Positions 44,594-54,594 of a stretch of DNA of 64,000 bases are shown here, in pieces. Each line of letters opens with the position of its first letter. Positions within the stretch are counted from its first letter, which is position 1. The position numbers and the translations under genes are program-made. Source of the stretch: Polychytrium aggregatum (lineage: Eukaryota; Chytridiomycota; Chytridiomycetes; Polychytriales); contig NW_026516314.1 of the NCBI RefSeq assembly GCF_025602895.1, forward strand, positions 62,001 to 126,000, in the 5' to 3' direction. The notes below the pieces were generated by a model. It had not been told where the DNA came from and did no database searches. It saw nothing but the letters and a program-made list of their open reading frames with translations.

Positions 44594-46100
44594 ATGGCCA
44601 TGTCGCCAAACGGCTCCCGATCCATGTCCAAGCTCGATGATGCCCTCCATGCCGTCCTCCTGAAACGAGCCGAGAGCGGCCTCTTGCGCGCACTGATCGA
44701 GCCGCCCAAGATCGACTTTGCTTCGAACGACTATCTGTCGCTCGCCCGCAACCCGTCCATCCATGCCAGGGTCCTTCGGTTGCAGCAAGATTCATTCAAC
44801 CGCAGCCCTGCCCCATCGCCCCCTTCCGGCGGATCGACAGGCTCACGTTTGCTTTCCGGAAACTCGGCGACGGCTTCCTTGCTTGAAGGCCATCTTGCTC
44901 GGTTCCACCAAGCACCCGCGGCCCTGCTCTTCAATTCTGGATACGATGCCAATCTTTCGCTCTTTGCAACGCTGCCCCAGCCCGGCGACTACATCATCAT
45001 CGACTCTCTCATCCACGCCTCTGTCCACGACGGATGCAAAATCTCCAGAGCCAAGCAAGTTCTGCAGTTTGCCCACAACTCTGCTGCCGATCTCCGGCGC
45101 CAGATCGACGCCATCCTCGCCCACCACGGCCGCCAAACCTCGACAATGCCCAACATCGTTGTCGGCGTCGAGAGCCTATATTCAATGGACGGCGATACGG
45201 CTCCGCTCCGTGAGCTCGTCGAGGTCTGCGAGTCCTTCACCAACGTCCATTTGATTGTGGACGAGGCGCATGCGACCGGGTGCTATGGACCCAGCGGCGA
45301 AGGGCTTGTTGTGCAGCTCGGTCTCCAGGATCGCATCTTTGCGAGGCTCCACACCTTTGGCAAGGCAGTTGGATGTCATGGAGGTGAGCATCGTTCGTTG
45401 TACCTGCGTCCGGTACCTGCATCCGGTACCTGAGATTCGCATATTAACGCAATCCGTGTCGTGCCTATTTTCCACCGTGTCCACAGCCGTTGTTGTCGGT
45501 TCGCCGATCCTGAAGGAGTACTTGATCAACTACGCCCGGCCATTGATCTACTCGACGTTCATGTCCCATCACAATCTGCTCGCCATTCGATGCGCATACG
45601 ACTATCTGGAAGAGCATGCCTCCGAGGTAACGCCGCACAGGGTGCTGATGACGAGATTGCGGCTGTCGCTCTCGATAACTACTGTCCATCATGCGATCTG
45701 GTGGGCTGCGGCTTTGCCTCGTTCGCCCCTGGATCTCTGACCGGTCTGACACCGTTCTATTCAGCTCCAGAGTCGGCTCCACAACCTGATCCGTGAATTC
45801 AGAGAATGTATCCAAGCCACAGCCATCCCACCGCATTACATCCTCCCTTCCGATAGTCCCATCCAGGGCATCATTGTTCCTGGAAACGCCGAGTGCTCAT
45901 CGGTTTGCACCCAGCTGCAAGGCCTCGGCTTTGATGTTCGGCCCATTCGCTCCCCAACAGTCCCCAAGGGCGAGGAGCGTCTGCGCATCTGTCTTCACCT
46001 CCACAACGATTCGGCCCAGATCCATCAACTGGTGCGGGCTCTCTCTCAGATCCTGGCCCGTACCAACTCTCCGAGGCCAGTGCCGCGGTCGAAACTCTAG
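44594..46100 (+). CDS. 8-amino-7-oxononanoate synthase-like PLP enzyme (alpha-oxoamine synthase)
   Basis: Three exons in phase: 44594-45383, 45487-45626, 45765-46100 (TAG); 421 residues, normal for the family. Signatures in order: DFASNDYLSLARNP near the start, GSTGSRLLSGNS, ALLFNSGYDANLSLFATLP, DEAHATGCYGPSGEG (cofactor ring contact), HTFGKAVGCHGA with the Schiff-base Lys, and RPLIYSTFMSHHN. The family joins an acyl-CoA to an amino acid with loss of CO2. AONS (BioF) makes the second intermediate of biotin synthesis; KBL, ALAS and SPT are relatives. BioF is preferred from length and the SNDYL motif, without a mitochondrial presequence as in ALAS. No other biotin gene is nearby. Peroxisomal or cytosolic location cannot be decided; the C-terminus ends in Ser-Lys-Leu, a classical PTS1 signal, which favours the peroxisome. 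Confidence 0.88.
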
Positions 46101-46169
46101 CTTGCCATGCGGCCTCTGTCAAGTCGATCGAACCCATAGAGTCCAATACATAGCACGTTCACGCATGAG

Positions 46170-46570
46170 CCTGAGGAAGGTCAATGCTTTTGCTCAGAAA
46201 CGTGGGAAGGCTTGATGACAGCATATTCAGAACGAAACGGGACAGAGCGTCCCTGAGTTTCCGCGGTGGGAAGGCCATCGGATTGCACTCTTGTCTTTGT
46301 TGGCCATGCAGCGACTTGGTTGGTTATGAGGGAGGTATCGTCTTGAGGAACTCGATCAATCTCCTGTGACGATGGACCGGCATGCATTCGGGACTCTGGA
46401 TGACTCCATGGCTTCTCGACATCAAGATCGTTGGGTGACTCGAGTCGCTTGGCTTCCAGTCTCGCTGAACACACAGGTTGGTCATGATAGGATGGGCAGT
46501 GCGTGTACCCAGGACCGGAAAATGGGAAGGCCCGGACTCAAAACAAGGTGTCCTGTTTCAACATGGGTGC
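46170..46570 (-). mobile_element. Truncated TnpB/Fanzor-like element fragment
   Basis: Minus strand: FSGPGYTHCPSYHDQPVCSA, RLEAKRLESPNDLDVEKPW, matching the other copies (CSQC replaced by CSAR here). The right end (CTGTCCCGTTTCGTTCTGAA, about 46229-46248) matches that of the copies at 28.4 and 60.9 kb. Stops and a lost Cys mark it as dead. Confidence 0.6.
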
Positions 46571-46972
46571 GCTGAGTGTTGGGCCGGGTGTGCATCGCAG
46601 CTTGCTGCTCCCGGTATCGGCACTGATGTGCTGGGCTGTTCCCCACAATGCTGGACTGCTAGAGCTCAACCGACGTCACCGAATCAGACCCGCTCCCGCT
46701 GGCCAACACCCGACTCTATCAAACTTGACGCCAGACCATCGACCGACTCCACTGCTTCCTGTCGAGCGATCGAATCCTCCGAGATCGTTCATCGGATATC
46801 GGCTGGGATATCCCGACGTTGAGTCGCGTCGAACTGCACCGCTGTTCCCAGGCCCGGTGCCCAAATCAACTGCATCCAGCTGTTGCATCGAGCAACTGTG
46901 TCAGACTCTATCATTTCCCTCTCTTGGAAGCAATATCTTATCCAGACCGCGACCCCCCGCTAACATATAGCC

Positions 46973-49156
46973 ATGCCCCCCAAGAAGAAAGGAAAGGGTA
47001 AAAAGTCCGGCGGTGGCAAGAAGAGGCGGAAGAGCTCAGGCATCCGAATGAAAGGAAAGCCGCTCACGGCCGAGCAAGCGTCGACTTTGATGACATATTT
47101 GCTGTAAGTTCCCGAGTCGGTATCGACGCCGGGATGCCTTGCCGGTGGACTTGGGGGGGGGTCGGCAACATCATTCAGGGCTACGACCGAGAAGGACATG
47201 CAACTTTACATTATGTTCCTTTCGCTTTTAGAGTCGAGTCTCGGAAACAGTCGATTGCGCTCTACAAAGAATGGTGTCATGAGGAGTAAGCCCAGCGCAC
47301 CGTCCTTGCACACCCACAGCGTAGTTGGCTACAATATCGCCGCCATCATCCCAGCCGTAGTTCGTTTCTGAGCCCGTCAAGTGTGGGATAAAACTCGCCG
47401 CACGGAACTTGGCGGAGCTGATCAATTGTTGAGCCTTGTTCTTGTGCTTGCACTCGACACAGAAAGGAGACAATGCGTCGGCTACGATCGAAGCTCAAGC
47501 ACATACAACAGGATCAGGTAATCGCTTGAACCCAGATCGAATCGATTCTCTGTGTCTCGGCGCACTTGCTAGACTTTGTCCAGAGAGGCTATCCATGTGT
47601 TTCCCGCCATGCTCAAGTTCCAGCTGCTTGTGCATATCACTGACTGGATAATGAACATCTGGGTGGCGTCTGGCCGCAACAGTACGAAACCATCAAGAGC
47701 ACCGTCGATGCCACCGAGACGCTGGACAGTCGCATCATCACCACCGAGAGCGAGCAGGAGCAGCTTCCCGAGATGTCGATCGACAGGAAGCTCGCCCGGC
47801 AGCGCGATGAGATTGAAGGTAAGCCGCGCTACGAAGCAGCCAACCAGGGGCTAAATGCTTGACCAGTATGCTGAATCGACAGCATTCATAACTGGCCCGG
47901 ACAACCCAGAGCTCCAGGCCACCCTGGATCGCCTGGAAGAGGAAATGAGCAAGATCAAGCTCAACAACGAAGACATGACCCGCTTCCAGAACGAGGGCGG
48001 TGCACTGCAGCTGGAAACAGTCCTGTCCCAGCTCAAGGAAGACGCCCTCTCTGCCCGTGACCGCCACGAGGCGGAGGTTGAGAGTCTCAAGAAAAAGCAT
48101 GAGAACAGCTTGATATCCACTGATAAGCGGGCCGAGCGCATCATCGAGGACCTCGAGACGGTGGCTAGCAAGGTGAGCGAATGGCACCACATGCATTGCG
48201 AAAGCTTGGGTCTGTCTGGGAGTGATGAGCATAAGTAGGTTCTTTGCTTGGCCCCAGTAAAATGCGGTCGCCAGAGGCGCTGGTCCGAAGCGAGTCGACC
48301 ATGCCATGCGATGTGCATATCCGGGATACACCAGAGCATGCATTGCTGACCACCCTGTCGCTCTTTCTCGGCGTAGCACGTCATGGGAGACATCCCGGAC
48401 CCAATTGTGACCATGGTGCGCAAGAATCGGCAGCTCAAAGCCAACTTGATCACCATTCGCCAAGAAGAGATTGAGCTGAAAAGGAAACTCCAGGGCCTCG
48501 AACAGGAGAACATGACCCTTGTCGAGCGGAGTATACAGGTCGACTGGAACATGCTCTACGGAGACGACGGCAGTCTCGAATTTGGCGTCCCAAGCTCCTC
48601 CGAGTGCGACAGTGATCACAGCCCGGAGGAGCTTAGCGACGACAATGACGATCAACCCGATGCACAAAGTCTGCCATCGAACCCTGCCCGCTGTAAGCCA
48701 ACTGCTGAAAACGATGTCGACGAGCCCTCGGTTCACGATCCCTGCACACACAGTCGCGGGAGCGCCAAGCGAGTCCGCTTTAACCAAGTCCCTGACCCCA
48801 CCCCGGAGGAGCCTCAGCCCGACCAACGAGAGCCCGCTCGCCCCACGCATCCGTCTGGGCGAGTTCTGGCTCCGCTTTCGTCCTTTACCTCGTCGACGTT
48901 CGCTTTACCGACAGTCCAGAGTCGGACGACCTTACTTCCACTACCATCAAACCTCGATCTTGCCATGAAAGAAGTCATCTCGCTTGAGATGGCTCGCCGG
49001 AAGAAGCAAACTGAGCAAACAGGGGTCAACGGAATGGCAGTGCGTCTCGGCAAGCTGGACTTGGAACTTGGCGGTCCGCCGAGATACTACTCCAAGCTTG
49101 TCAATACCTATCCATACCCGCCCATGCCGGCGATTTCTCCTGTCAAGAACAAATGA
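46973..49156 (+). CDS. Coiled-coil protein, possibly basal-body/flagellar (BBOF1/DUF4515-like)
   Basis: The ATG at 46973 starts a Lys-rich leader (MPPKKKGKGKKSGGGKKRRK). Exon 1 ends at 47103 and joins in phase to 47179-47285 (LATTEKDMQLYIMFLSLLE). Further exons contain MRRLRSKLKHIQQDQ (about 47473-47517), STVDATETLDSRIITTESEQ (about 47690-47815), a long coiled coil at about 47866-48172 (LDRLEEEMSKIKLNNEDMTR, ARDRHEAEVESLKKKHENS) and a final exon to TGA at 49156. That last exon has more coiled coil (LKRKLQGLEQENMTLVERS), an acidic stretch and a Pro-rich tail (YPYPPMPAISP). The Lys-rich start plus DUF4515-like coil resembles BBOF1 and related ciliary proteins, which would suit a zoosporic fungus. 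The match is by eye and the middle exons are not all fixed. Confidence 0.6.
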
Positions 49157-49363
49157 GTGGCGGCACCGCAGACCGACTGCCCGTATCGTCAACTGCCCAT
49201 AAGCGTCGTGTCTGACGGTGTATCCTTGGTCACTGGAGTCACAAAATCGAAGGGAGCATCCCATTTCAAGTCAGCAGTCAATTTTGTCCTAGATCTTGAC
49301 CACACTCCTAGCACACAGCGACCATGCATTGGGATTTTGTCCGAGGAATATGGCGGAGGTAAT

Positions 49364-49432
49364 GAACATGGTGGATGTGATGGATGTGATGATCATGGTG
49401 GATGTGATGGATTTGACGGAGGAAATGGATGA
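49364..49432. repeat. GATGGTGGATGTGATG-type short tandem repeat
   Basis: Imperfect 9- and 15-base units built on GGATGTGATG, directly 5' (on the plus strand) of an element fragment. Confidence 0.7.
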
Positions 49433-49529
49433 AATGAACGTATTCCAGTCGAGAACATTGCGTTGTCTTGATTTGAACACACTCATTCTTGGGGGGCAGG
49501 TCATTCAAGTAGTACCCCCCCCGCCTGGA

Positions 49530-49950
49530 GAAGGAAAAATGCAGGGACAATACTCGTTTTCGCTCTGGTTTCAGAGGCCTGAACCCCGTTGAACTTCCGT
49601 AGGTTCCAACGATCAAACCGTGCGATTGATTTTGTTGGTTTGGGAAGCATGGTCTTGAATATGCCTGTGGCGACCATCAATTGACATACTGAGATCATGT
49701 TGGTGGTTGCGTTGGTGTGGGAGTGGTGCATACATCGGAACATCCGAGCACCTCTGTGGTCTCTCGATATCAATATACTCGGGTGGTTCGAGTCGCTTGG
49801 TTTCCAGGCACTGTGAGAATACTGTTTGGGCATGGTTGCGATGGGCGGTGGGTATTCACGTTCCAGAACAAAAAATAGTCCTGGCCAAAGTAGAGTGTCC
49901 CCGTTCCAAAATGGGTATGCAAGAAAGCGGAATTGATCGAGTTTGGGTGA
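49530..49950 (-). mobile_element. Truncated TnpB/Fanzor-like element fragment
   Basis: Minus strand: WNGDTLLWPGLFFVLEREYP, then, across a frame change, SQCLETKRLEPPEYIDIERP, then NATTNMISVCQLM and GIFKTMLPKPTKS. The last two parts align with NASRNMISVCQS and GIFKTVLPKPTKT of the copy at 28 kb. Frameshifts separate the blocks, so it is inactive. Confidence 0.65.
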
Positions 49951-50039
49951 CACTCCTATTTCGTCGAGGACAAGCCGTTGCGACAGCACTCAAAGCTGGA
50001 ACGCACGAGGCAATCAGCTGAAGTTTTCAGAAGCCACTT

Positions 50040-50260
50040 CAACATGCCCAAAGTGGAGAGGGCTCCCTGTTCCTGAGCCAGGGTTGTCGTTGTGGCCTGG
50101 ATCGTGAATACACTCCCATCCATCATGACCAATCAATGTGCCAAGGAAATGGGAGTCGGAGCGACCGGAGAAGGTCGAGTGTCTTGATATCAAGAATAGT
50201 TCGCACGAAGCTATTCAAATGCCGGATGCATACAGCCACACCCTCACATCGCAACATCCA
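50040..50260 (+). mobile_element. Truncated TnpB/Fanzor-like element fragment
   Basis: Plus strand: LDREYTPIHHDQSMCQ and, in the same frame, SVLISRIVRTKLFKCRMH, aligning with LEREYPPPI... and SILISRDHRGARMFRCMH read from the copy at 49.5-49.95 kb. It therefore forms an inverted pair with that copy, about 100 bases apart. Confidence 0.55.
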
Positions 50261-50503
50261 TGCCAGTCAACCAGGTGCGTTCGAGTTCTGGCTGGGTGAC
50301 ACATGTCCCGAAACAGCAGGTCTGTATGAGGACGGTATCATCAAACGACACCATGTGGACGGAATCAACAAGCAAGCAGCACATCGCCCCTCAAATACCC
50401 CCACTGTCGCCTCTGCTCCGCGTCGTCTCGCCTCTCAGATCGGCCTCGGTCTGTCTCCCATCTGCGGCCTGTCTCCATCCGCCACGCCGGCTTCAATCGA
50501 AAC

Positions 50504-51197
50504 TATGAGAATCATACCTGGTCGAGGAGGACCTCGCTCGCTTCGACCTGCTCACCATCCTGGTCACAAGTCTATCGAGTCCCTGGAAGGCATACCGAAA
50601 GTCCTTCCCTTGGTCACATGGGTTAACCCCAGTAAATCCATTCGACTGACTTGGCTCCATGGACTGTCAAATGTGCCAATGCTGCTTGAGCTAGACATTC
50701 CAACCGATATCGAAGGCATCGTGGATGTTCCCGAGGAGCTCCCGTCTCTCACCAAGCTCACAATATCCTCGCACATGCCCCACAACATCTTGAACCAACT
50801 CCCAACAATGTCAAAGCTCAATCATCTCGTCCTCTCAACTCAATTTGTGAGCCTGGCCGATCTGCATGTGAATCAAAGCTCCCTCACAGTCCTCGACTTG
50901 CAAGATTGCTGCGAATTGAAGTCGTTGGATGACATTCCCTCGTATCCCAAGCTCGAGATTCTTTACGTCCCTCGATCGATAAAGAGAGTCAGCGGACTCG
51001 TCGACAGGCTTCCCTCTCTCAAGACACTGCACTTGGACTCAAGTATGAGGCCATCACATCATTCCCTGCTGGTTGACACGTTTGGCCGATATGCTGGCTC
51101 TTTCAGACTTCGAAAGGTGATTTCCGGGCTTCCGAAGGGATGCCGAGTGGTGTTCAGCGATTCGGTCGAGTACACCTTTGGCCGATTCTTGAGGTAG
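50504..51197 (+). CDS. Leucine-rich-repeat protein
   Basis: The frame to TAG at 51195 encodes LRRs of about 22-24 residues: LTWLHGLSNVPMLLELDIP, PEELPSLTKLTISSHMPH, LPTMSKLNHLVLSTQFVSL, LTVLDLQDCCELKSLDDIP, YPKLEILYVPRSI, LPSLKTLHLDSSM. The start is uncertain: the first in-frame ATG with a sensible position is 50504, but the frame stays open back to 50136, through the transposon fragment. About 230 residues from 50504. LRR solenoids bind proteins; this one has no F-box or other domain visible. In a second frame at 50513-50600, VEEDLARFDLLTILVTSLSS looks coding, so a frameshift or a missed intron near 50600 is possible. Confidence 0.55.
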
Positions 51198-52027
51198 CTC
51201 GGCATGGAGCTGCTCAATGTCATGTGCTTCTTTCTCCAGGTTGTGTACTCGATACTCTCCATTCCACTCCGTTTCGGTTTGTTTCTTCTAATTCAAATTT
51301 CTATCTCCTACTTCCAATATCTCACTTCATCCGATCAGATTGTGTGATATTCGTACTGGAGGACGGCTCTGGTGCTGTGGTGTGAGATGATCCTGCTTTG
51401 TGGTTGCCGAACCCGAAGCGAGTCCAAATCCCTCATAATCTATGACAGTCCACACACCGCACTTGGCCATGGACTCAATCGAGAGCAGACACCAGTTGTC
51501 GTGGACATCCTGGGGCACTGCCTTCTCCCGCATTCTCGCTGGTGGATCTCCGTGAGTGATGATGGTACATTGCAAGGAGCAGTCCACCCAGACCCCAACG
51601 AGATAACTGTGGTGTCCTCGATGCACACCCACCCATCGCCACCATGATCGAGTATCCGTGGAAGCAGCACATGAGAAATGACAGAGGATCGAAAGCACGC
51701 ACCACACTCCTGCATTGCACGTCAATGCCAGTCGAGACCATGCTCCCGAATCCAACGCCACGTCCAACCGATCATTGTGAGGAATTGCTGACGCGATTGT
51801 CCTTCTTTGCTCCCAATGAGCTCTTTGTGCTGTCCAATCCGGGCTGCCATCCAGTATCACGTGGCTATGCGCAGTACAAACAACGCGCTCTCGTGCGCGC
51901 TTGTTTCAGAGTCGCGCTCCCAAATCGAGCAGTGCCATTTGCCTGTGATACAGCCGCTTGCCATGTCGGGTGTCGATAAATCCTGGCCGCTGTTCCATCA
52001 CCATCGCCCTCCAGGTTTCTTTCCACG
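51198..52027. other. Intergenic, 0.83 kb
   Basis: Open frames overlap on both strands but none has splice continuity or a domain. Nothing could be supported. Confidence 0.45.
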
Positions 52028-54025
52028 ATGCCCGTGCTCGAAACTGCCGCTGCCGTCGCTGCTATCGCTGCACTCGCTCAGCATTCCAGTGGCTCCTTCC
52101 AAGGCCTCGCCCAAGTTGCCAAGACCCTCTTCACCGCTGTCCAGTAGGCGGATGAGAATCAAAAGTCGTGGGAATTCCTGGTCAATCCTTCCTGCGATAT
52201 TTTGCTCACTCTCTCCCGGTCTCGGACAAATGCGCCTGGGTTCGCCGAGCAAGCGGACAAGCTCACTACCTTCTTCAACACTATCCGTGACTATTACACC
52301 AACGAGGTCCAGTCCCTCCACAAGGTCCTGCGAGTCTTCAAATCGGACAAGATCCGCCGCCGAATCGAGCAGTACTGTCGACAACTCGATTGCCTCTGTC
52401 AGAATGTCGCCCTGGAACTGACCATCGACAGCAACAATCGTCTCAATGACGCAGACCTCCGCCGAACCCTGCAACAAGACGAGAACCAGAACAAGACTCA
52501 GATCAATGAACTGGCTTCTCTGACGCAGCAGAACCCCGCCATGGCTTTGCAGTGGCTCAACATCCCAGTGAATGGGCAGCAAGACCAGCAGCGGCACCAG
52601 GGAGCCGCGGCGCTTGAGGAGCTCCGGGATGACAGCTCAACCAGTGCCGATTGGAAGAACAAGGCCATCATCCCCCTTCTCGAGACGCTGAAAAGAACAT
52701 CTCCTGCCGCCGAGTCCGCCCAACCTGAAAGCTGGCGCATTTTCCCAGCCTCCATCATCAACCGCTCCGCTGAACCCATCTTTTCTGGTGGCTTTGGTGA
52801 TGTTTACACTGCCACGTTGAAAAGCGCCTGCGTTGCCGTGAAGCAATTCCGACGCAGCTTCCTGGATAATGAGATTGCCGAGTTCCGCAAAGAGATTGGG
52901 ATCTGGCATCAACTGAGCCACAAGCACATCCTCACACTCTGCGGCGCCTGCGACACTGCGGAGAAGCCCTTCATTGTCTCCCCATTCATGAAAAACGGCA
53001 CCCTCAAATCGCACCTGGGTGGGTCCTCCCATCGCTCCCTCAACGAGAAGCTTCGCTTGATGAGCGAGGCGGCTTCAGGCATGGCGTATCTCCACAGCAA
53101 GAGCATCATCCACGCGAACCTGAAATCCTCCAACGTCCTAATTGGACCAAGCTTTGAAGCGCTGATTTGTGACTTTGGCATGTCCCGCATCAAAGAAATC
53201 TCGTCATCGTCGACCTCTCGCACACCTGCCACACCCATGGACGGAACGCTGATGTACAAGGCCCCGGAGATGTTCCAGGCTACCAATCTGAAGCGTGCCT
53301 CCCCTGCCATCGACGTCTACGCCTTTGCCATTCTCTGCTGTGAGGCACTCAAGAATTGTAGCGCCATATTCTTGGCCACACAGAAAATTGAACGTGATGT
53401 CCCCAATGGCACGCGGCCCCGCCGGTTCGATGGAGTGCCTGACCCACTGTGGGCACTGATCACCGAATGCTGGGACCAAGATCCAACCAAACGCCCAGCC
53501 TTTGAAGTGGTATCCTCTCGGGTGAGCGCCATCAGATATGAAGCAGCCGCAGGAGATCCGGAAGCGCAGTTCACCATTGGAAAATCGGTTTACTTTGACG
53601 CGAAGAGCTACCCCGATGCCTTCGAGTGGTACACCAAAGCCGCCAATCAAGGGCATGCGCAAGCCCAGTACATCCTCTCCGAATGGTACCACTATGGCTT
53701 CTTTGTTACCCAGGACGATGCCAAAGCCGCAGAGTGGTGCATCAAGGCCGCGAAGCAGGGACATGCAAAAGCCCAGTACAAAGCCGGCGAGTACTGTGAG
53801 TATAGCGTTGGTGTCACCAAAGACGATGCCAAAGCCGCCGAGTGGTACATCATGGCCGCGGAGCAGAAATATGCAAAAGCTCAGTACAAAGCCGGCGAAT
53901 GTTACAAAAAAAGCAAAGGTGTTATGAAGAATATCGAGACTGCTCGATACTGGTACAGAATGGCTGCTGACCAGGGCTATGTGTCCGCCCAGTCCGCACT
54001 CGATCAGCTCCCTGACAACCAATGA
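52028..54025 (+). CDS. MLKL-like: helical-bundle + pseudokinase + SEL1 repeats; in-frame TAG at codon 40
   Basis: From the ATG at 52028 the frame reads LETAAAVAAIAALAQHSSGS, then LAQVAKTLFTAVQ, TAG (52145-52147), and continues in the same frame (ADENQKSWEFLVNPSCDILL) to TGA at 54023. Residues 1-~170 are all helical and look like the four-helix N-terminal domain of MLKL/RPW8-type proteins (LHKVLRVFKSDKIRRRIEQY, CLCQNVALEL). Residues ~245-520 are a TKL-type kinase fold: GGFGDVY near 254, VAVKQF near 271, CDFGMS near 382 and APE near 412. The catalytic loop is HANLKSSN instead of HRDLKxxN, so the base Asp is gone and activity is doubtful. Four SEL1 repeats end the protein (YTKAANQGHAQAQYILSEWY, KAAKQGHAKAQYKAGE). 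A signalling or membrane-disrupting role is inferred only from architecture. The TAG cannot be removed with a plausible intron. Confidence 0.8.
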
Positions 54026-54594
54026 TCCCGCAATTTCCTCCCATCCGATCGACTTTTGGTGCTTTCACAATGACGATTACATTCTCGGATTATTTTATGC
54101 TACTCACACCCACGGGCACAACGAGACTAGTGCCTTTTGTTTATGTAGCTCATCCTTGTGTTTCAGTTTGAAACCATCGGTGCCTGATCGGTGTCTGGTC
54201 GGCGCATGATTGGCGCTCGCAGTTCGGGATCTCAGGGTTGTTTGGAAAGCAGAACGACAGATAAGAAGATCGATTTCTTTCGTCTTTTGACTGGACAATT
54301 GTCTCGATATGGCGGGTGATGTGGCTGCACTCGAGGTGCATAGCTCCGAAGATGTATTCCTTATGCCTCGGAACACTTCCGTAGCTTCCGAGTGAGGGTA
54401 ATGGCAACGCGTGATGCTCTTGGGCAACAAATGTGTGGTTCTAGGTCCATAAGGCCTGTAATTTTCCGGGAGGCTGTGATTGAATCGCTAGTGTCGGAGG
54501 GTTCATTCCCATGCGCTCTCGCCTCCAAACCTCAAGTCGGGCTTCCTTCCTCCCGTCGCATCCATCGAGTGGGCTGTCTGTGCCTCAAACGGCG
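54026..54594. other. Intergenic, 0.57 kb
   Basis: 3' flank of the kinase-like gene and 5' flank of the PstS-GPCR gene. No feature was recognised. Confidence 0.5.

Noticed and set aside
47738-48850. Minus-strand open frame of 370 codons
   Set aside because: Lies opposite the coiled-coil gene, whose plus-strand frames show heptads and splice continuity; the minus product has no domain.
52145-52147. TAG read as an amino acid (variant genetic code)
   Set aside because: Several other genes in the window end cleanly at TAG (AONS-like, PQ-loop gene 1, LRR gene, Lys/Ser-rich gene), so a genome-wide reassignment is not supported.
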